A DNA stretch of 64,000 nucleotides from Patagioenas fasciata (taxonomy: Eukaryota; Chordata; Aves; Columbiformes; Columbidae): contig NC_092521.1 in NCBI RefSeq assembly GCF_037038585.1, forward strand, positions 52,274,398-52,338,397. The letters are read 5' to 3'. Shown piece by piece: positions 1 to 11,275 of the stretch; within the stretch, counting starts at the first letter, position 1; every line of letters begins with the position of its first letter. The translations under genes were made by a program, and so were the position numbers. The notes beneath the pieces are model-generated. The model made no database searches. It was not told where the DNA came from and saw only the letters and a list, made by a program, of their open reading frames with translations.

Positions 1-216
1 GCTCTTGAAGGAAAGAAAGAAATAAACATTCATTACCATCCTCAGTCATCTGTTGTCATGACATCTCCATATGAATGACTGAACAGATAATTCTGAGTTT
101 CTTATGTGCCACAAAGAATTCGGGAAAGTGTGTTTTCAACAGAGCTAGGCAGGTCTCTAGTGGGTGCAGAAAAGAGTGCCAGTCAATCGTGCCCTGTCTC
201 CTGGCCTAGGAGCAAT

Positions 217-283
217 GATATACGATGACCCATTCCATCACCATGTTTTGACATACAGTGACCCATTCCATCACCATGTTTGT
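217..283. repeat. Two-copy 33-bp tandem duplication
   Basis: Two adjacent near-identical units contain the shared block TGACCCATTCCATCACCATG, starting at 226 and again at 259, so the period is 33 bp. The units differ at a few bases on the left side (ATATACGA against ACATACAG). No coding frame is implied. It looks like a local slippage or unequal-exchange duplication and could be length-polymorphic. Confidence 0.85.
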
Positions 284-2978
284 GCTTGCAAAATGACGGC
301 CATGCAAACAGCAGGAGGAATCTGAGGCACTGTGAATACACTCCTTTCAGCAAAGATTTATTGAAATGCCACCAAGCCAGTGACTTGGGAAAATTAGAAG
401 AGGTAATGGTAAAGGAAAATTAAAGTAAAGAAAGGAGATGGGAAGAAATATGATAAAAGAGAGGCAGAGTTCAATGGAGAAACTGATCTGTGAGTAAAAA
501 GTACTGCTGGTATTAGTTGCCTGGACATGCTGCACAAAAATCTCTTTATCAAAGAATTATGAGCAACTTGAGCTGAAGAAATGTTGTCTTTGACAGGTTG
601 ACAGCCTTGGTGCAGTTCTCCCCTAGGAAATAGCATATATAAGCAGAGAATTTTTTTGAAAGAGTCCAAAGAGTGACCTTTTTCCCCTCCTATGTTTTAG
701 TTAGGTACCACCAAAGCTTTCTGCAGGATTGTAAATGTCATCCTAACAGAGCTTGTGCCAGCCCACTTCCATGTAGGACCAGCCTTTGCTGTCCAGAGGC
801 TACACAGAAAACATCAGTGAAAGATGTGTGTACAGATAATGTCAATTACCATGATCGATTTCCACATGGCTTTGATCCCAGGTATAAGTGACTTATACTT
901 ATTCACATAGGTTTCTGTGAAAGAAAAGCCAAGTGCTACTACCTCTTCCTCTATATGATTATTGTTATACTACAGATTTGATATTGCAAGTAGTCAGTGT
1001 TACTAACAGTCCCAGTTTTGCCAAGCAGAGAGCTGGTGCATTCACATTTCCCAGGGCTGAGTAGCAAGCTCCTAAGCTGATGTTGCTGAAAGATATACTG
1101 AAACAAAAGACTTTTCTGTCTTTACTGACTTTGCTGTGTTGCAGATAACTCACTGGAGGAAAGAAAAAAGTTATGAGGAATTAAGCATATAGGCTGAACA
1201 GACAGCAGTTTTGGTACCTGATAAACCCTGATCTTTGATAAATGCAGATATTTTTAATCCTGGAGCTCAAAACAGACCTAGAATTCCCATAGATTGAGGC
1301 ATTCATTTGAAATAAATGTGCAGTACATAATGTATTTCCCTTTGCCTCAGATGAAAGGTCTCAGTCTATCCTTTATACAGTGCTTGGGGTACTTCAGGGT
1401 CTTTGAATGTTCTCTATCAATCTTTTCTGACAGGTCCCATGGCTGCTGGTGAATCATCCCCATTAGATAAGACCAGAATCTTTGTAAGAATTTTAATTAC
1501 TGCTTTTGGCATTTAGGCACTTCACAAATACCTAAAACAGGAATACAGTCAGGCTACCTACATGCTGGAGTACTGAACTCATTTTGTTAGGTCACAGACA
1601 TTTTCATTTAATCTTCAAGGAACCTGGGATTTTCCATTTAAATTATATTTATATACCCTTTCTCCAGATACTTCCTGATCATTCACCCGTCCCTTCCCTC
1701 TACTCCCTGTCAAGGCTTCACTGAAGTTCTCTCATGCAGAAGTAGACTGGCAAGTGCTACAGTAGTAAGAAAAGTTGTTTTCCCCGTAGTTTACACTGTG
1801 ATCACACACAGCGCAAAGGTATAATTTGTGGCAACTCAAAAGAAACTCATCAATTTCATTGTAAACTAATGCACTACTCTGGCTTGAAATATCTGTTTAG
1901 TTCTTTTGTTATTTTTCTGTCTGCAGAAAAATACCATAAAAATAGAGGTTTTCGTAGTTGTTCATTTTGATTAATATTTCTAGGAGGGGGGGAAGAAACC
2001 ATTTGTCTCACTTTATATTATTTTCAGACTGACTTCCTACAAAAGGGAGGCTCAGGCAGTCACACTTACTGTCCATCTGCCTGTTCATCTGTTGAGCTGT
2101 CTGTCAGTCCCTGGTGCTCGATGGGTTTTTGAGCCCACTAGCCACTTTCAGTCAAATTTGACAAATGGCATCATAAAATCAGTATTGGGTACCAAATTAG
2201 AGCACCCACTGAGGGCATGGCAGCAGTCAGGTGGCCAGCCAGCATGTGAATGCTACCTGGCCAAATAGTGTGCTCCAAGCTAGCCAAGGAGCTGGGCATC
2301 CCTTACACAGGCCACCAGGCAGGAGAGGCTGGGGACACTGCATGGGTGATGTGTAAGACATCTGTTGTGCTTCAGAATGCAACATGTCAAATCTTTAACT
2401 GATTGATTATTTGGTACATAGCTGCACACCAAATCTGCCTTGCTATGAGATATTTGGTGCTGGATAGGATGGACAGTATCTGCTCTATGTCTTGCACTCA
2501 GTTAGGCTTAGGAGAGCATTTACTCTGCATCCATTCTGCCAAAATACCATGCATGGGCAGAAGGGATGAAAATGTTCTTTGCCTTGCCAGAAAGCAAGGA
2601 TTCCTTTTTTCTTGGAATGAAATAAGCTCCCTTTGGTGGAGAAACACCCCCCCTCAACTCACAAGCAAGGATAAGATGGACAGGGAGAGCAACCAGGAGA
2701 GACAGAGACAGGGGCTAGAAGACTCCTAGGCAGAACAGGGAGATGGTACATGTGCAGGTTCTGGGTATGGGAGGAAAGGCTTTTCCTTGCAACCCAGAGC
2801 AAGAGCTCTACGGGATTTGTAGCAACTGACAGTTGCTGCATTGCTGACAGACAAGCAGTCACCAGCTTGGGAACAAGCTGGAGGTGAGGATCTGTCTCAC
2901 AAAGGCATAGTGGTAGTTTTCTGTGCAGCCTCCACTAATTTCTAGTCTCATTCAGCCTAAGCTTTCTCTGATTTAAAA
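284..2978. other. Unassigned noncoding sequence
   Basis: I recognise no gene here. The longest open frame (2403-2729, + strand, 108 codons) has no familiar domain, and the region is AT-rich with a short C run near 2647. A compact hairpin sits at 2232-2263. The stretch from about 2040 to 2350 is somewhat richer in G+C than its flanks and could be an eroded repeat that I cannot name. Confidence 0.5.
2232..2263. other. Short imperfect hairpin
   Basis: Arms TGGCCAG and CTGGCCA are exact reverse complements. After a 2 x 2 internal mismatch, an inner stem AGCAT/ATGCT encloses a 4-nt loop (GTGA). The total is 12 base pairs in 32 nt. It is shorter than a typical microRNA precursor, and no function is claimed. 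Confidence 0.6.
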
Positions 2979-3150
2979 TCATAGAATCATTTTGGTTGGA
3001 AAAGAAGTTTAAGATCATCAAGTCCAACCCTAAACCTAACACTACCAAGTCCACCACTAAATTAATTGTTTGGGCAGAGTCACCTCGAGGCTCTCACTGG
3101 CTCTGGGACCCGTGACATCAGACAACTTTTCCTAATGTTAGTTTCCACCT
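2979..3150 (-). mobile_element. CR1 LINE 3' fragment
   Basis: On the plus strand this reads as the reverse complement of a CR1 3' end: ATCATAGAATCATTTTGGTTGGAAAAG, then the hallmark stretch around AAGTCCAACCCTAAACC and AACACTACCAAGTCCACCAC. The element is therefore inserted in minus orientation and 5'-truncated, as is usual for CR1. The match fades after about 3060 but seems to continue to a block resembling TTTTCCTAATGTTAG near 3127-3141. Confidence 0.88.
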
Positions 3151-3864
3151 TCTATAAGCATCACCTTACCTGCTGCTCAGTGACTGAAAAATCAGATGAG
3201 GTACTTGTTTGCTATCGGATGTAGTGGGAAACAGGAGGAGAAGAATGGGTGTCAGGAGTAATCTCCAAGGATTACTGGCACTGATTTATCTCAATTTTGA
3301 TGTCATCTCCCCCTTTGCACCCCTCTTGAGTCTCAACTGCCTTCCAAGTACAAAAATCCAAATCAAAATGCCAGTCTGCACAATGATTCCAGCTATTCCA
3401 ACCTGGTAATCAAAACTCCCAGAGATATCTGGAAATATCTATAAAATACAAGCATATTGTCAGCAGAGAGCCTTGTACCACACAGAATTTGAAAGATGAA
3501 AGAAAAGAAAGTAAAATTTTAGGGCTGAAATGACCAGGGGCAAAACCACAGATAGATTTGAAGGTGTGAGGATTTTTAGTATTGTTCTTCTTGGAGAAAT
3601 AAGAACATGTTTTTCTTGTTGCTACTCTTTTGACACAACAATTATTGAAAAGCTGTCAATCTGCAAGCATTTTGGGGGACAGTAAGTTTTCCATCAAAAG
3701 GCTGAGTATGGGGAGAAGCCAGAAGAGGAAACTAAAACTATGGGCTTGCAAAAAAGCAGACTTCAACTGAGGGAGCAGGAATAGATGGAAAGATAACCTG
3801 AGAGATATGACACTTCAGGAAAACTGACAAATTGCAAGGGGAAAAAAAAAAGACTACGATACAA
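3151..3864. other. Unassigned noncoding sequence
   Basis: No gene or repeat family is recognisable. An A run occurs at about 3840-3851. The short open frames here lack similarity to anything I know. Confidence 0.5.
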
Positions 3865-4632
3865 GTAAGGACAGTATGTTATCCAGAGGAACCTGGACAA
3901 GTCCAAGAAGTGGATCCATGTGAACATCATGAGGTTCAGCAAGGTCAACTGCAAGGTTCTGCACCTGGGTTAAGGAAACCCATGGTATCAATACAGGCTG
4001 GGGGATGAAGGGATTGAGAGCAGCCCTGTGGAGACGGACTTGGGGGTACTGATGGATGAAAAGCTGGACATAAGCTGATGAAGTGTGCTCACAGTCCAGA
4101 AGGCAAACATGATCCTGGGCTACATCAAAAGGAGTGGTGTCAGCAGGTTGAGGGAGGTGTTTCTGCCCCTTTGCTCTAGTGAGACCCCACCTGGAGTTCT
4201 GTGTCCAGCTCTGGAGCCCTCAGTACAGGAAAGACATGGACCTGTTGGAGAGGAAGCCATCAAGATGATTGCAGGGCTGGAACAGCTCTGTTGTGAGGAC
4301 AGGCTGAGAGAGCTGGGGTTGTTCAGCCTGGAGAAGAGAAAGCCTTATTGCAGCCTTTCAGTACTTAAAAGGGGCCTATAAGAAAGATGGAGACAGACAT
4401 TTTAGTAAGGCCTGTTGTTATAGGACAAGGGGCAATGGTTTTAAACTAGAAGACTGTAGATTTAGATTAGATATAAGGAGGAATTTTTTCATAATGCAAG
4501 TAGTGAAACACTGGCACATGTTGCCCAGAGAGGTGGTAGGTGCCCCATCCGTGGAAACAGTCAAGGTCAGGCTGGACGGGGCTCTGAGCAACCTGATCTA
4601 GTTGAAGATGTCCCTGCTCATTGCAGGGGGGG
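3865..4632 (+). mobile_element. CR1 LINE fragment with decayed RT (ORF2) tail
   Basis: This is a plus-strand, 5'-truncated CR1 covering the end of ORF2 and part of the 3' UTR. Translation shows the usual CR1 C-terminal landmarks: QKANMILGYIKRSG and EDRLRELGLFSLEKR in the frame that is open at 4085-4381, then FRLDIRRNFF and LPREVVGAPS further on in a different frame. The frame changes near 4341-4353, where about 14 bases present in the sister copy at 61084 are missing after the EKRK segment. The copy is therefore dead. The plus-oriented sequence stops at a G run near 4626-4632, exactly where the 3' terminal segment should continue; that segment lies inverted next door. Confidence 0.93.
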
Positions 4633-4637
4633 TCATT

Positions 4638-4700
4638 GATTCATAGAATAGTTTGGGCTGGAAGGGACCTTCAAAGGTCATCTAGTCCAACCCCTTTGTC
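4638..4700 (-). mobile_element. Inverted CR1 3' terminus abutting the previous copy
   Basis: The plus strand reads GATTCATAGAATAGTTTGGG, then GAAGGGACCTTCAAAGGTCA and a TCTAGTCCAACCCC block. This is the reverse complement of the CR1 3' end. Its inner end (GGGGTTGGACTAGATGACC on the minus strand) is the part that should directly follow the G run closing the neighbouring plus-oriented copy. It can be read as a local inversion of that copy's last 60 or so bases, or as a separate very short insertion. Confidence 0.88.
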
Positions 4701-4879
4701 TCTTCTTCCACATCACAATGGTCCTACCAAAGATCAAATACCCTGTTGCATTAACGGGGCTGGAACATCGGAAACGTGATGGAAGTCATCATTTTATTCT
4801 AGTTGGTGCTACTTAGGAGCCATCTTTAGGGCCTGTTATGCAGAAAAAAAGCAAGAAAGATAGCACACTTCAAAAATAC

Positions 4880-5270
4880 AGCTTAGGAGAAAAGTCTGAA
4901 GGACTTGGCTTGCTCAGCCTAGGAAAGAGAAGAGGAAAGAAAGTGCACTAATTTCTTTCCAATGTTTGAAAAGCTTCTGTGAAGAAAACTCTTACAGTTT
5001 TTTTTAAATTTACTGGCTTCATGACACAAAGAAACTAATTGGATTTAAAACAAAGGAGATTTAGGTTAGCGGCTGCAAAACAGTTGTTAATTATAAGTGC
5101 AGTTATATACTGCAATATACACACGTGCAACATGATTGAGGAATTTTGTCTTTTGGAGATTTCAACAATGACTAAACTGACATTTGGTAGAGACATTCTC
5201 TATGTTTTTTATCATCTTTTTATAGGGGCATGGACTAAGTGACCCCTGCAAGTCTTTCATCCTATGATTT
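4880..5270 (+). mobile_element. Old, diverged CR1 fragment
   Basis: Weak but ordered resemblance to CR1 on the plus strand: a segment like GGCTTGCTCAGCCTAGGAAAGAGAAG (the LFSLEKR region) near 4905, GGAGATTTAGGTTAG (the FRL region) near 5056, and a terminal GGACTAAGTGACCCCTGCAAG followed by CATCCTATGATTTT near 5231-5270. Many substitutions and indels suggest an insertion older than the adjacent CR1. Confidence 0.6.
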
Positions 5271-5753
5271 TCATTTTTTATTTCCATGCAATGATTGGGA
5301 ACAGAATTTTTCTAGATAACCAAAATGTGGCATTTTCACTGCACATATTAACTGACTCTTTCAACCGGAGAAATTAAGCAGTTTATGCTAACAAAGCAAC
5401 CATCTGAATCACTGAGATTTTTTCTTTTAACAGAGAATCAGTCTACAAGGTCTAGATGTCTGCCAATACTCAGTAGAAAGAAAAGAAAACCTTTGAAGAA
5501 GAGTAGCTTTAAGGTGAGGTTCAGCTACTATTCAATACTTTGTGCCTTAATTGAGGCATACATCTCTTTGGAAATGAGACTTTGGACTCAATTCACAAAC
5601 TGCAAATTTTATTGTAAGAGAAGACTCACATCACCATTTTATAGAATTGCTGTGACTATTACTTCTCTGAAGGAGTTCGTTTCTTCTTTACTCTTGATAT
5701 GGTTATGCTGGCCAGGTAAAGGTAATTTAAAGCCTATTGTTCCTGAGGGGAAA
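5271..5753. other. Unassigned sequence holding the longest ORF, not supported as a gene
   Basis: A 147-codon open frame runs on the plus strand from 5385 to 5828. Its last third encodes the Lys/Asn/Gln-rich translation of an A-rich simple repeat, and the rest has no recognisable domain. There is no evidence of splice structure or codon bias. I regard it as a chance ORF. Confidence 0.55.
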
Positions 5754-5824
5754 ATAAACAAAACAAAACAAAACAAACAAGCAAAAAAGGAGAAACAAAG
5801 CAAAACAAAACTAAACTACAAAAC
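5754..5824. repeat. A-rich (AAAAC)n-like low-complexity tract
   Basis: Degenerate iterations of AAAACA and AAACAA on the plus strand. No retroposon body is recognisable immediately upstream, so it is treated as simple sequence rather than a poly(A) tail. Confidence 0.8.
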
Positions 5825-7084
5825 TTGAATACAGAGGGTTAGTTCTAATGCCTTCCCTACTAACAGTTAAATAGAGTAAGTGGTTCTTCAGATTCAGGTC
5901 TCTTAATTTCCTCAGCTGCAGCACACCACGTCTAATTGTATTAGTCGCAAGGTACAAGGTTCCCTGGTAGAACGTAACTCAGTGTGACTGATGTAAGCAA
6001 CTTTGATGTAGGCATGCATCCTTCAAACATGCCTCGCTATTAGGCACGTCAACTATTTCAGACCAAAGCTTCCTTCCGTTCGACGCAGTCCTGGTATCAT
6101 CCTCTGTTCAACATTACAAATTGAATTATCAACTGCTTGAGGGTCAGGTTCCAGCAATGCTTACACTCTCAGAAGGAACAAATCTCTCTACACTAGGATT
6201 TCTCTTCTGCTATTTTTAGTGCATCTCCTCTCTAATCTTCCCTATCAAGCTTTTAGGCTTGTCACAGGCTGATGGTTACACAACACAGATCATATTAGTG
6301 TCAGAAACACACCTGAAGTGCGATGCTTATCTTTCTTCTTCAAACAAGCAATCTAGTTGGGAAGGGGGAAAAATGGGGGATTTCTTAAAAAAATTAAAAG
6401 AAAAGGAAAAAAATGAATGGTAAAGTTGGGATGTGGACTTCCTAAAATACTGAAGCAGTTCTCAAGTATTACTCTGGTACAATCTCCAAATGCCATAAAC
6501 CACAGAAGAACTTGAAGGCAGATTAAAATAAGGAGATTGTGTTCTCAGGAATATACGGCCCATTAATTTCAATGTACGAGGACAAAATAAATAAACAGAG
6601 GACATTTCTAAACTGAAGGACTTGTTCCACTTTCGCTTACTTTCTTGCATATTTTTTCATTGTTTTACATTACTTAAGTTGTTGGCTCTTCACATTTTGC
6701 TTTCCTAGAAAACCATACATTAGACTAGAACACACATTTTCTTCAACTTTAGTTTTGGTACATCAATCAGTGCAACTCTTTCAGTGTTTTCCAATCTTCA
6801 CAGTTGTCCCATCCTGCTCAGTGGGATGAGGGCAGAGTTAGCTTTTAAATACTCTGTACAGTAACTAGAAGTAACAACAATTACTTGAGAGGTTCAACTA
6901 ATGACACGTTTGCTAAAAACTCATTGCAATTATATTGAATAGTGGCTTGGCAAGAGTTTGGAACTGTATCATAACACTTAGCAAGACTTCAACAACAAAA
7001 CTTACAATGATATTACATTTATGTGCCTAAAAAGTTAGAAAGAGAGAGAAAAGAAAGATAGATTAAGATATCAGAAGAAAGGTA
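5825..7084. other. Unassigned noncoding sequence
   Basis: AT-rich sequence with no gene, recognisable transposon or strong simple repeat. Only short unrecognised open frames occur. Confidence 0.5.
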
Positions 7085-7186
7085 AAATTTCACCACTGCA
7101 ATGGTCCATCAATCCAGTGATGATCTCTGTAGCTCTCTTGCTGGTGGGTGCAATGAAACTTCATTATTAGTGTCCCAAGTCAGAAG

Positions 7187-7194
7187 TTTTTATA
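7187..7194 (-). promoter_or_regulatory. TATA-box candidate of the LTR-like element
   Basis: The minus strand reads TATAAAAA within CTCAAGTATAAAAACTTCTG. It lies between the repeated upstream block and the putative R region, as expected for a retroviral promoter. This rests on motif and position only. Confidence 0.4.
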
Positions 7195-7386
7195 CTTGAG
7201 TTCATTTATGTGCAAGAAAGGAGAGGGTGGTTTTTCTCCTCTCTCTTTTCCCTCCTCATGCTAATGAAGGATTTGTTCCAGAAATGAGTCAGTGGTCCCA
7301 GAAGTGCCTAGAAGTGAGTCGGTTGATCCTCTAGGGGTTGTTGGTTATTTCCCTCAGCTGGTCAGTGAATGACCCTGACTTTGTTC

Positions 7387-7540
7387 AAGCCAAATTAATG
7401 AGGACTAAAGGAAGAGATAACATTAATGAGGCCTTCATTTTTCAAAGAATAGGGAGGCCTCAGGGAAGATACACCCTTAATGCCTGTATCTCAAAGACTG
7501 ATGCCTTTGTTTTGCAAATACCTAGGCCTCAAGGAAGAGA
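7387..7540. repeat. Three degenerate direct repeats in the LTR-like element
   Basis: Three related units each contain TTAATG and end in a GGAAGA-type block: about 7387-7419, 7420-7471 and 7472-7540. The last two share CATTAATG/CCTTAATG, GCCTT...TTTT..CAAA and AGGCCTCAGGGAAGA/AGGCCTCAAGGAAGA. The third unit carries about 17 extra bases. A second pair of short repeats (AGAAATGAGTCAG and AGAAGTGAGTCGG) lies at about 7282-7325. Arrays like this are common in retroviral enhancers. Confidence 0.6.
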
Positions 7541-7656
7541 CAAGCCCTGTCTCCACAGCACTTATCTCTCCCTCCTTGCCAGAAGGTGCAAAAAACAGCT
7601 GTTTAAGGCATAACAAGATGCATACCATGCAGTTAAATACAGCAAAGCCATGCATA

Positions 7657-7680
7657 GCAGTCCATAAAATATTGGACTGC
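7657..7680. other. Perfect 8-bp inverted repeat
   Basis: GCAGTCCA and TGGACTGC are exact reverse complements separated by 8 A/T bases. It lies inside the putative LTR. It could be a cruciform or a dyad protein-binding site; no function is shown. Confidence 0.6.
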
Positions 7681-7815
7681 ATACTCAACACAGTGAAGCA
7701 TAAACCACATAATCCCAAAAGGATCAAATGAGTAGTACAAGGAAGAGGAAAATAATCTCTTTTAGAATGCAGGTTGCATGTTGCAGTAGTGTAAACTATG
7801 CAACATACTTCTATC

Positions 7816-9688
7816 ATCACCGTCACTGCATCTTCAGTCACACATGTCTTTCATGGGCTTGGTGTTCACTGAATATTTAAAAGTTAAGCTAAAACATTTA
7901 ATAAATAATGCACTAAACATCTGATGAGCTGTCAACTGCAACTACACCAGAAAATGTTAAAAACAGGCAAGTGCTTTTGTCACAGATTGTGCTTTCCACC
8001 AGTTTATTATTTGCACTGCATTAATAATTTGTGTTTCTAAAAGTAATATTAAAATGCATTTCCCAATGGTATCTACATATATTGTACTGTATTGCTAGCT
8101 CCTACAACATAAAATATTTAAATAATTTGAATTTTCCTTGTGAGGCAGTAGAAAAGGCACTAGCAGTGGGGGAGATGAAAGTAGAGGATGTGTAAAATAT
8201 TTCATAGCATAAGCTTTCAGGAAATAAAAACATGTAATATTAATAGAGAGGGAGAAAAGAACCTTATGGAAAAGCCACTTCCTTTTGCTCTCAGTGGATT
8301 TGTATACTTTCTTTCTCAAGTTTTGTTCTGCTTTTATTCTTCTAGATTCTTTCTGTCTATAGATCAAATTCCTTCAGATAATAGGCTGCACTTCTCAGGA
8401 CTAAAATGCACATGGTCAACAGACAAGTCTCCACTGTTTTTGGTGGAGATCCCATGTCTCACCTACTCTGCATGATGATTTACAAGGCTAATTATCTTCC
8501 AGCAGCACTGATTTTCCCTAAACAGCCAGCACTACGGAAAGACATTGCTCCATGGAATCAGGAACCAATAGGACTATGGTGGGATTTCCTGACCTCCTGC
8601 TTGGAAATCAAATGGCTTTTTGTACACTTCTGTGTGAAAATTCCCACGAATTTCAAAACATCTGTTCTTTAAACACTTTGGCCATAATGGCCCTGGGCTA
8701 CCATAAGTCTTGGCCTGGTTAATCAAAATTTGTCAATGTCAGAAGGTCCCTTTAGTAGTTCGTATTGCTTTACACTGAAAGCTTCCTGTGAAGTGATGAA
8801 ACATTTAGGGGAACTGATAGCCCCTAGATAGTCTCTCCATTAGATTCCCAAAACATCGTAAAAAAATTGCAGAAATACGAGATGTTACTATGCATGATCT
8901 AGGGTACATTTTCCCAGGTGCTTCTCAGTCACCAAAATCTGGTCCACTCTAGTGAAGGACTTCTGTCTTCCAATGACCAGAAGCCAACTCGCTGACCAGT
9001 GTTTCCAAGGGTTACACATCAGACATTCACCAGATTGTAATAGGACATTTGCTCATACTTGCATAAGAATAATTATCAAAATAATTCATGTGGGAAATGA
9101 GAAAGACTGAAGTTCATTAGCAACTCAAATAAAAGGCTTAGATCAGAGAAATTCTGAAATATAGCTTTTGCCAAACTCCTTTAGTGGGAGTAGGATTCTA
9201 AGATTCCTCCCTTTGCCTCAGTTTGCACTTCTGCTTTTTTTTTGAACGCTGCATTTCCCTTCTGCAATCCTTTGTTTGCCTCTGTAGGCAGTAAAGTCCT
9301 CAGGGCAGAGCAGCAATTGCCTTTTATGATACATGTTTATAATGCTTCACACAACGGGACCTTATTGTCCTAATAAATGACACTCAAATAGTAAATCTGT
9401 CACCTTTCTAAAAATACTTTGTTCATTAAAAATAATAGAGAAAAAAATCATTACACAAGTCATACACGCTTGACAGCTGAATTGAATTGGTGCTTGGGTC
9501 TATTCCTAATATTTGCACGAGATGAGAGTTCTTCTATTCTCCCTTCTGTTCCCTCCCTTATGAAAACAGACATATATTCTGATTATGGGCATTATTTACC
9601 TCCTAGGCTTGCATTCCGTGCTTTATTGCATATTCTTTTGTGATTTTATTAATAAGCTGCCAGGGGATGCTTAGAAAAACTGTAAGTA
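7816..9688. other. Unassigned noncoding sequence
   Basis: No recognisable gene or repeat. Overlapping small open frames around 8095-8672 on both strands do not resemble known proteins. Confidence 0.5.
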
Positions 9689-9706
9689 TGTGTGTGTGTG
9701 TGTGTG
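9689..9706. repeat. (TG)n microsatellite
   Basis: About nine uninterrupted TG dinucleotides. It is a potential length-polymorphic marker. Confidence 0.9.
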
Positions 9707-11185
9707 GATACACAAAGCTACACATTAAAAAAGGTGGCTCTGCTGAGTGATTTGTTCTGACAGCTGCATTGTCAGGCTACTGCAGAAACCAGAAAGATGT
9801 AAGCTGCACTGAATGAATGAGATCCTGCTGTCAAACATCTCCAGCAGCTTTTAAAGAACACAGCTAGCTGAACACATTAAAAGGTCTAATGACCTCAAAA
9901 AAAGAGGAAGAGTGAGGCTACACAAAGCAGCATCAATCCCCAAGGATGAAGGCACCCCTGAGAGGCACTTGTCACCCAGTGTAGACAGGGGAACCCTCAA
10001 AATTGCTGCTCTGCACATGGGGCTGCATATTCAAGATCTGGTCTTACCCCTTTCCCTTCCGTCCAGTGAGCTTTCCCATTGACATTGCATTGATTCGGTG
10101 ACCATCTCTTACTCTGTGTAAGATCGCGTATGGAGTCTTGTGCTCTTAGGTTTTACTCCTTGTGTAACTTTATTAGTGACAGTGGTAGTAAGGCAAAGAT
10201 ACTCAAACTCAGAAGGAGTGGAGAACAAAAGGGAATTAGGAGACTAACTCTTCCTGTAATGTACAAACATTTCAGGAGAAAAATCTGGGGTCATTATAAG
10301 AAAAATAGGAGCTAGAATCTACATAGTTTAAGGTTTCCAAACAGGCTTGCATAGAGCACCTCATAGGGAACTGAGAGGTTAAACGGCTGGCAGCTGACAC
10401 AGCACTCCAGGAAACCCAAGAGCATTTTAAAGAGACAGCAAGATCCAGGGAGGTGCTTCTGCCCCATGAGAGGGATGATACAGAAGAGGCAGCTGAAGCA
10501 CCAGACTCATCAGTCCTCTTGACAGATGACCCCTGAGACTGCTGCTATCAAAACACAGCCGACAGTTTCCAACACAGATCAGCTTTGCTCCAGTTCCTAG
10601 CCCAGCCATTTTCTTTTCTGGAATAGAGGTAGAGAAGCAGGAGCTTTTCAGCCAAAATTTCAGCAAATGGTCTTTGGGGAAGCAACACCCACAATACAGT
10701 ACAGAGAACAAAGGCAATTTTGGGGCAGTGACATTTAAAAGTAGCAGTGAGACTAGGGCAGCAACAGCAAGTATAGGTAGATTATTAAAGGGACATTGTC
10801 AGATTAAATATCATACTTTCTAACAAATTGGTGTGCCTGCGTTATAAAGAGATTATTAAAATCGAAAGAGTTCTTAGAATCTAATTTAGTCTCCCTTGTC
10901 TGAGGTGTTTACTTCCTGCATTGCTCCCATCTTGCACTATTAAACTAGACTAGGCCTTCTCACTTTTACAGATAGTTTCTGATTATTTTATTTTTGGACT
11001 ATAATTCTACCTTATTACAAATTGCAATAAAGCCTTGAGGCTTCCAAACAGGTCATGGCTCTCTTGTGCAGAGCACTACACAGATGCAATAAGCAGCAAC
11101 CCACAATCAGAGACAAAAACGGGATTTTACAAATGAAACAAAGGTGTAAGAAGTTGGAACTACAAGACAGTGGTGGCAACAACAT
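9707..11185. other. Unassigned noncoding sequence
   Basis: Nothing recognisable. A slightly G+C-richer patch at about 10380-10720 contains a 96-codon minus-strand frame without known similarity. Confidence 0.5.
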
Positions 11186-11275
11186 TTATGTTATACTGTA
11201 TATAACCACATATATTGTGTTTACTGTATATTATGAATATTTTATATTTATTACTAATATATATTATGTGTATCA
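11186..11275. repeat. AT-rich low-complexity stretch
   Basis: Dense TATA/ATAT/TATT words on a plus strand almost free of G and C. Local self-complementarity (for example ATATAT runs) makes it easily unwound. It is probably ordinary AT-rich simple sequence. Confidence 0.75.

Larger units (their letters stand above)
7085..7815 (-). mobile_element. Probable solo LTR of an endogenous retrovirus
   Basis: Read on the minus strand, the block has an LTR-like layout. There is a long upstream part with degenerate direct repeats (plus coordinates about 7387-7540), then a TATAAAAA box (7187-7194), then a purine/pyrimidine-mixed stretch of about 100 nt that could be R-U5. I do not recognise the family by name and see no internal retroviral coding sequence on either side, so a solo LTR is the best guess. 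The ends are uncertain: a TG appears at the outer minus-strand edge near 7808 and a candidate CA near 7097, but no target-site duplication was confirmed. An unrelated AT-rich unique sequence is the alternative. Confidence 0.4.

Noticed and set aside
4085..4381. 98-codon ORF as a possible gene
   Set aside because: The translation is the decayed CR1 reverse-transcriptase C-terminus.
5754..5824. A-rich tract as the poly(A) tail of a processed pseudogene or SINE
   Set aside because: No gene-like or SINE-like body could be recognised upstream, and the tract is AAAAC-iterated rather than pure A.
5385..5828. Longest ORF in the window (147 codons, +)
   Set aside because: Its C-terminal part is just the translation of an A-rich simple repeat. 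No domain, no splice context, and no coding-like composition.
7491..7841. 116-codon minus-strand ORF with Cys-rich hydrophobic sequence
   Set aside because: It overlaps the repeated block of the LTR-like element and matches no known protein family.
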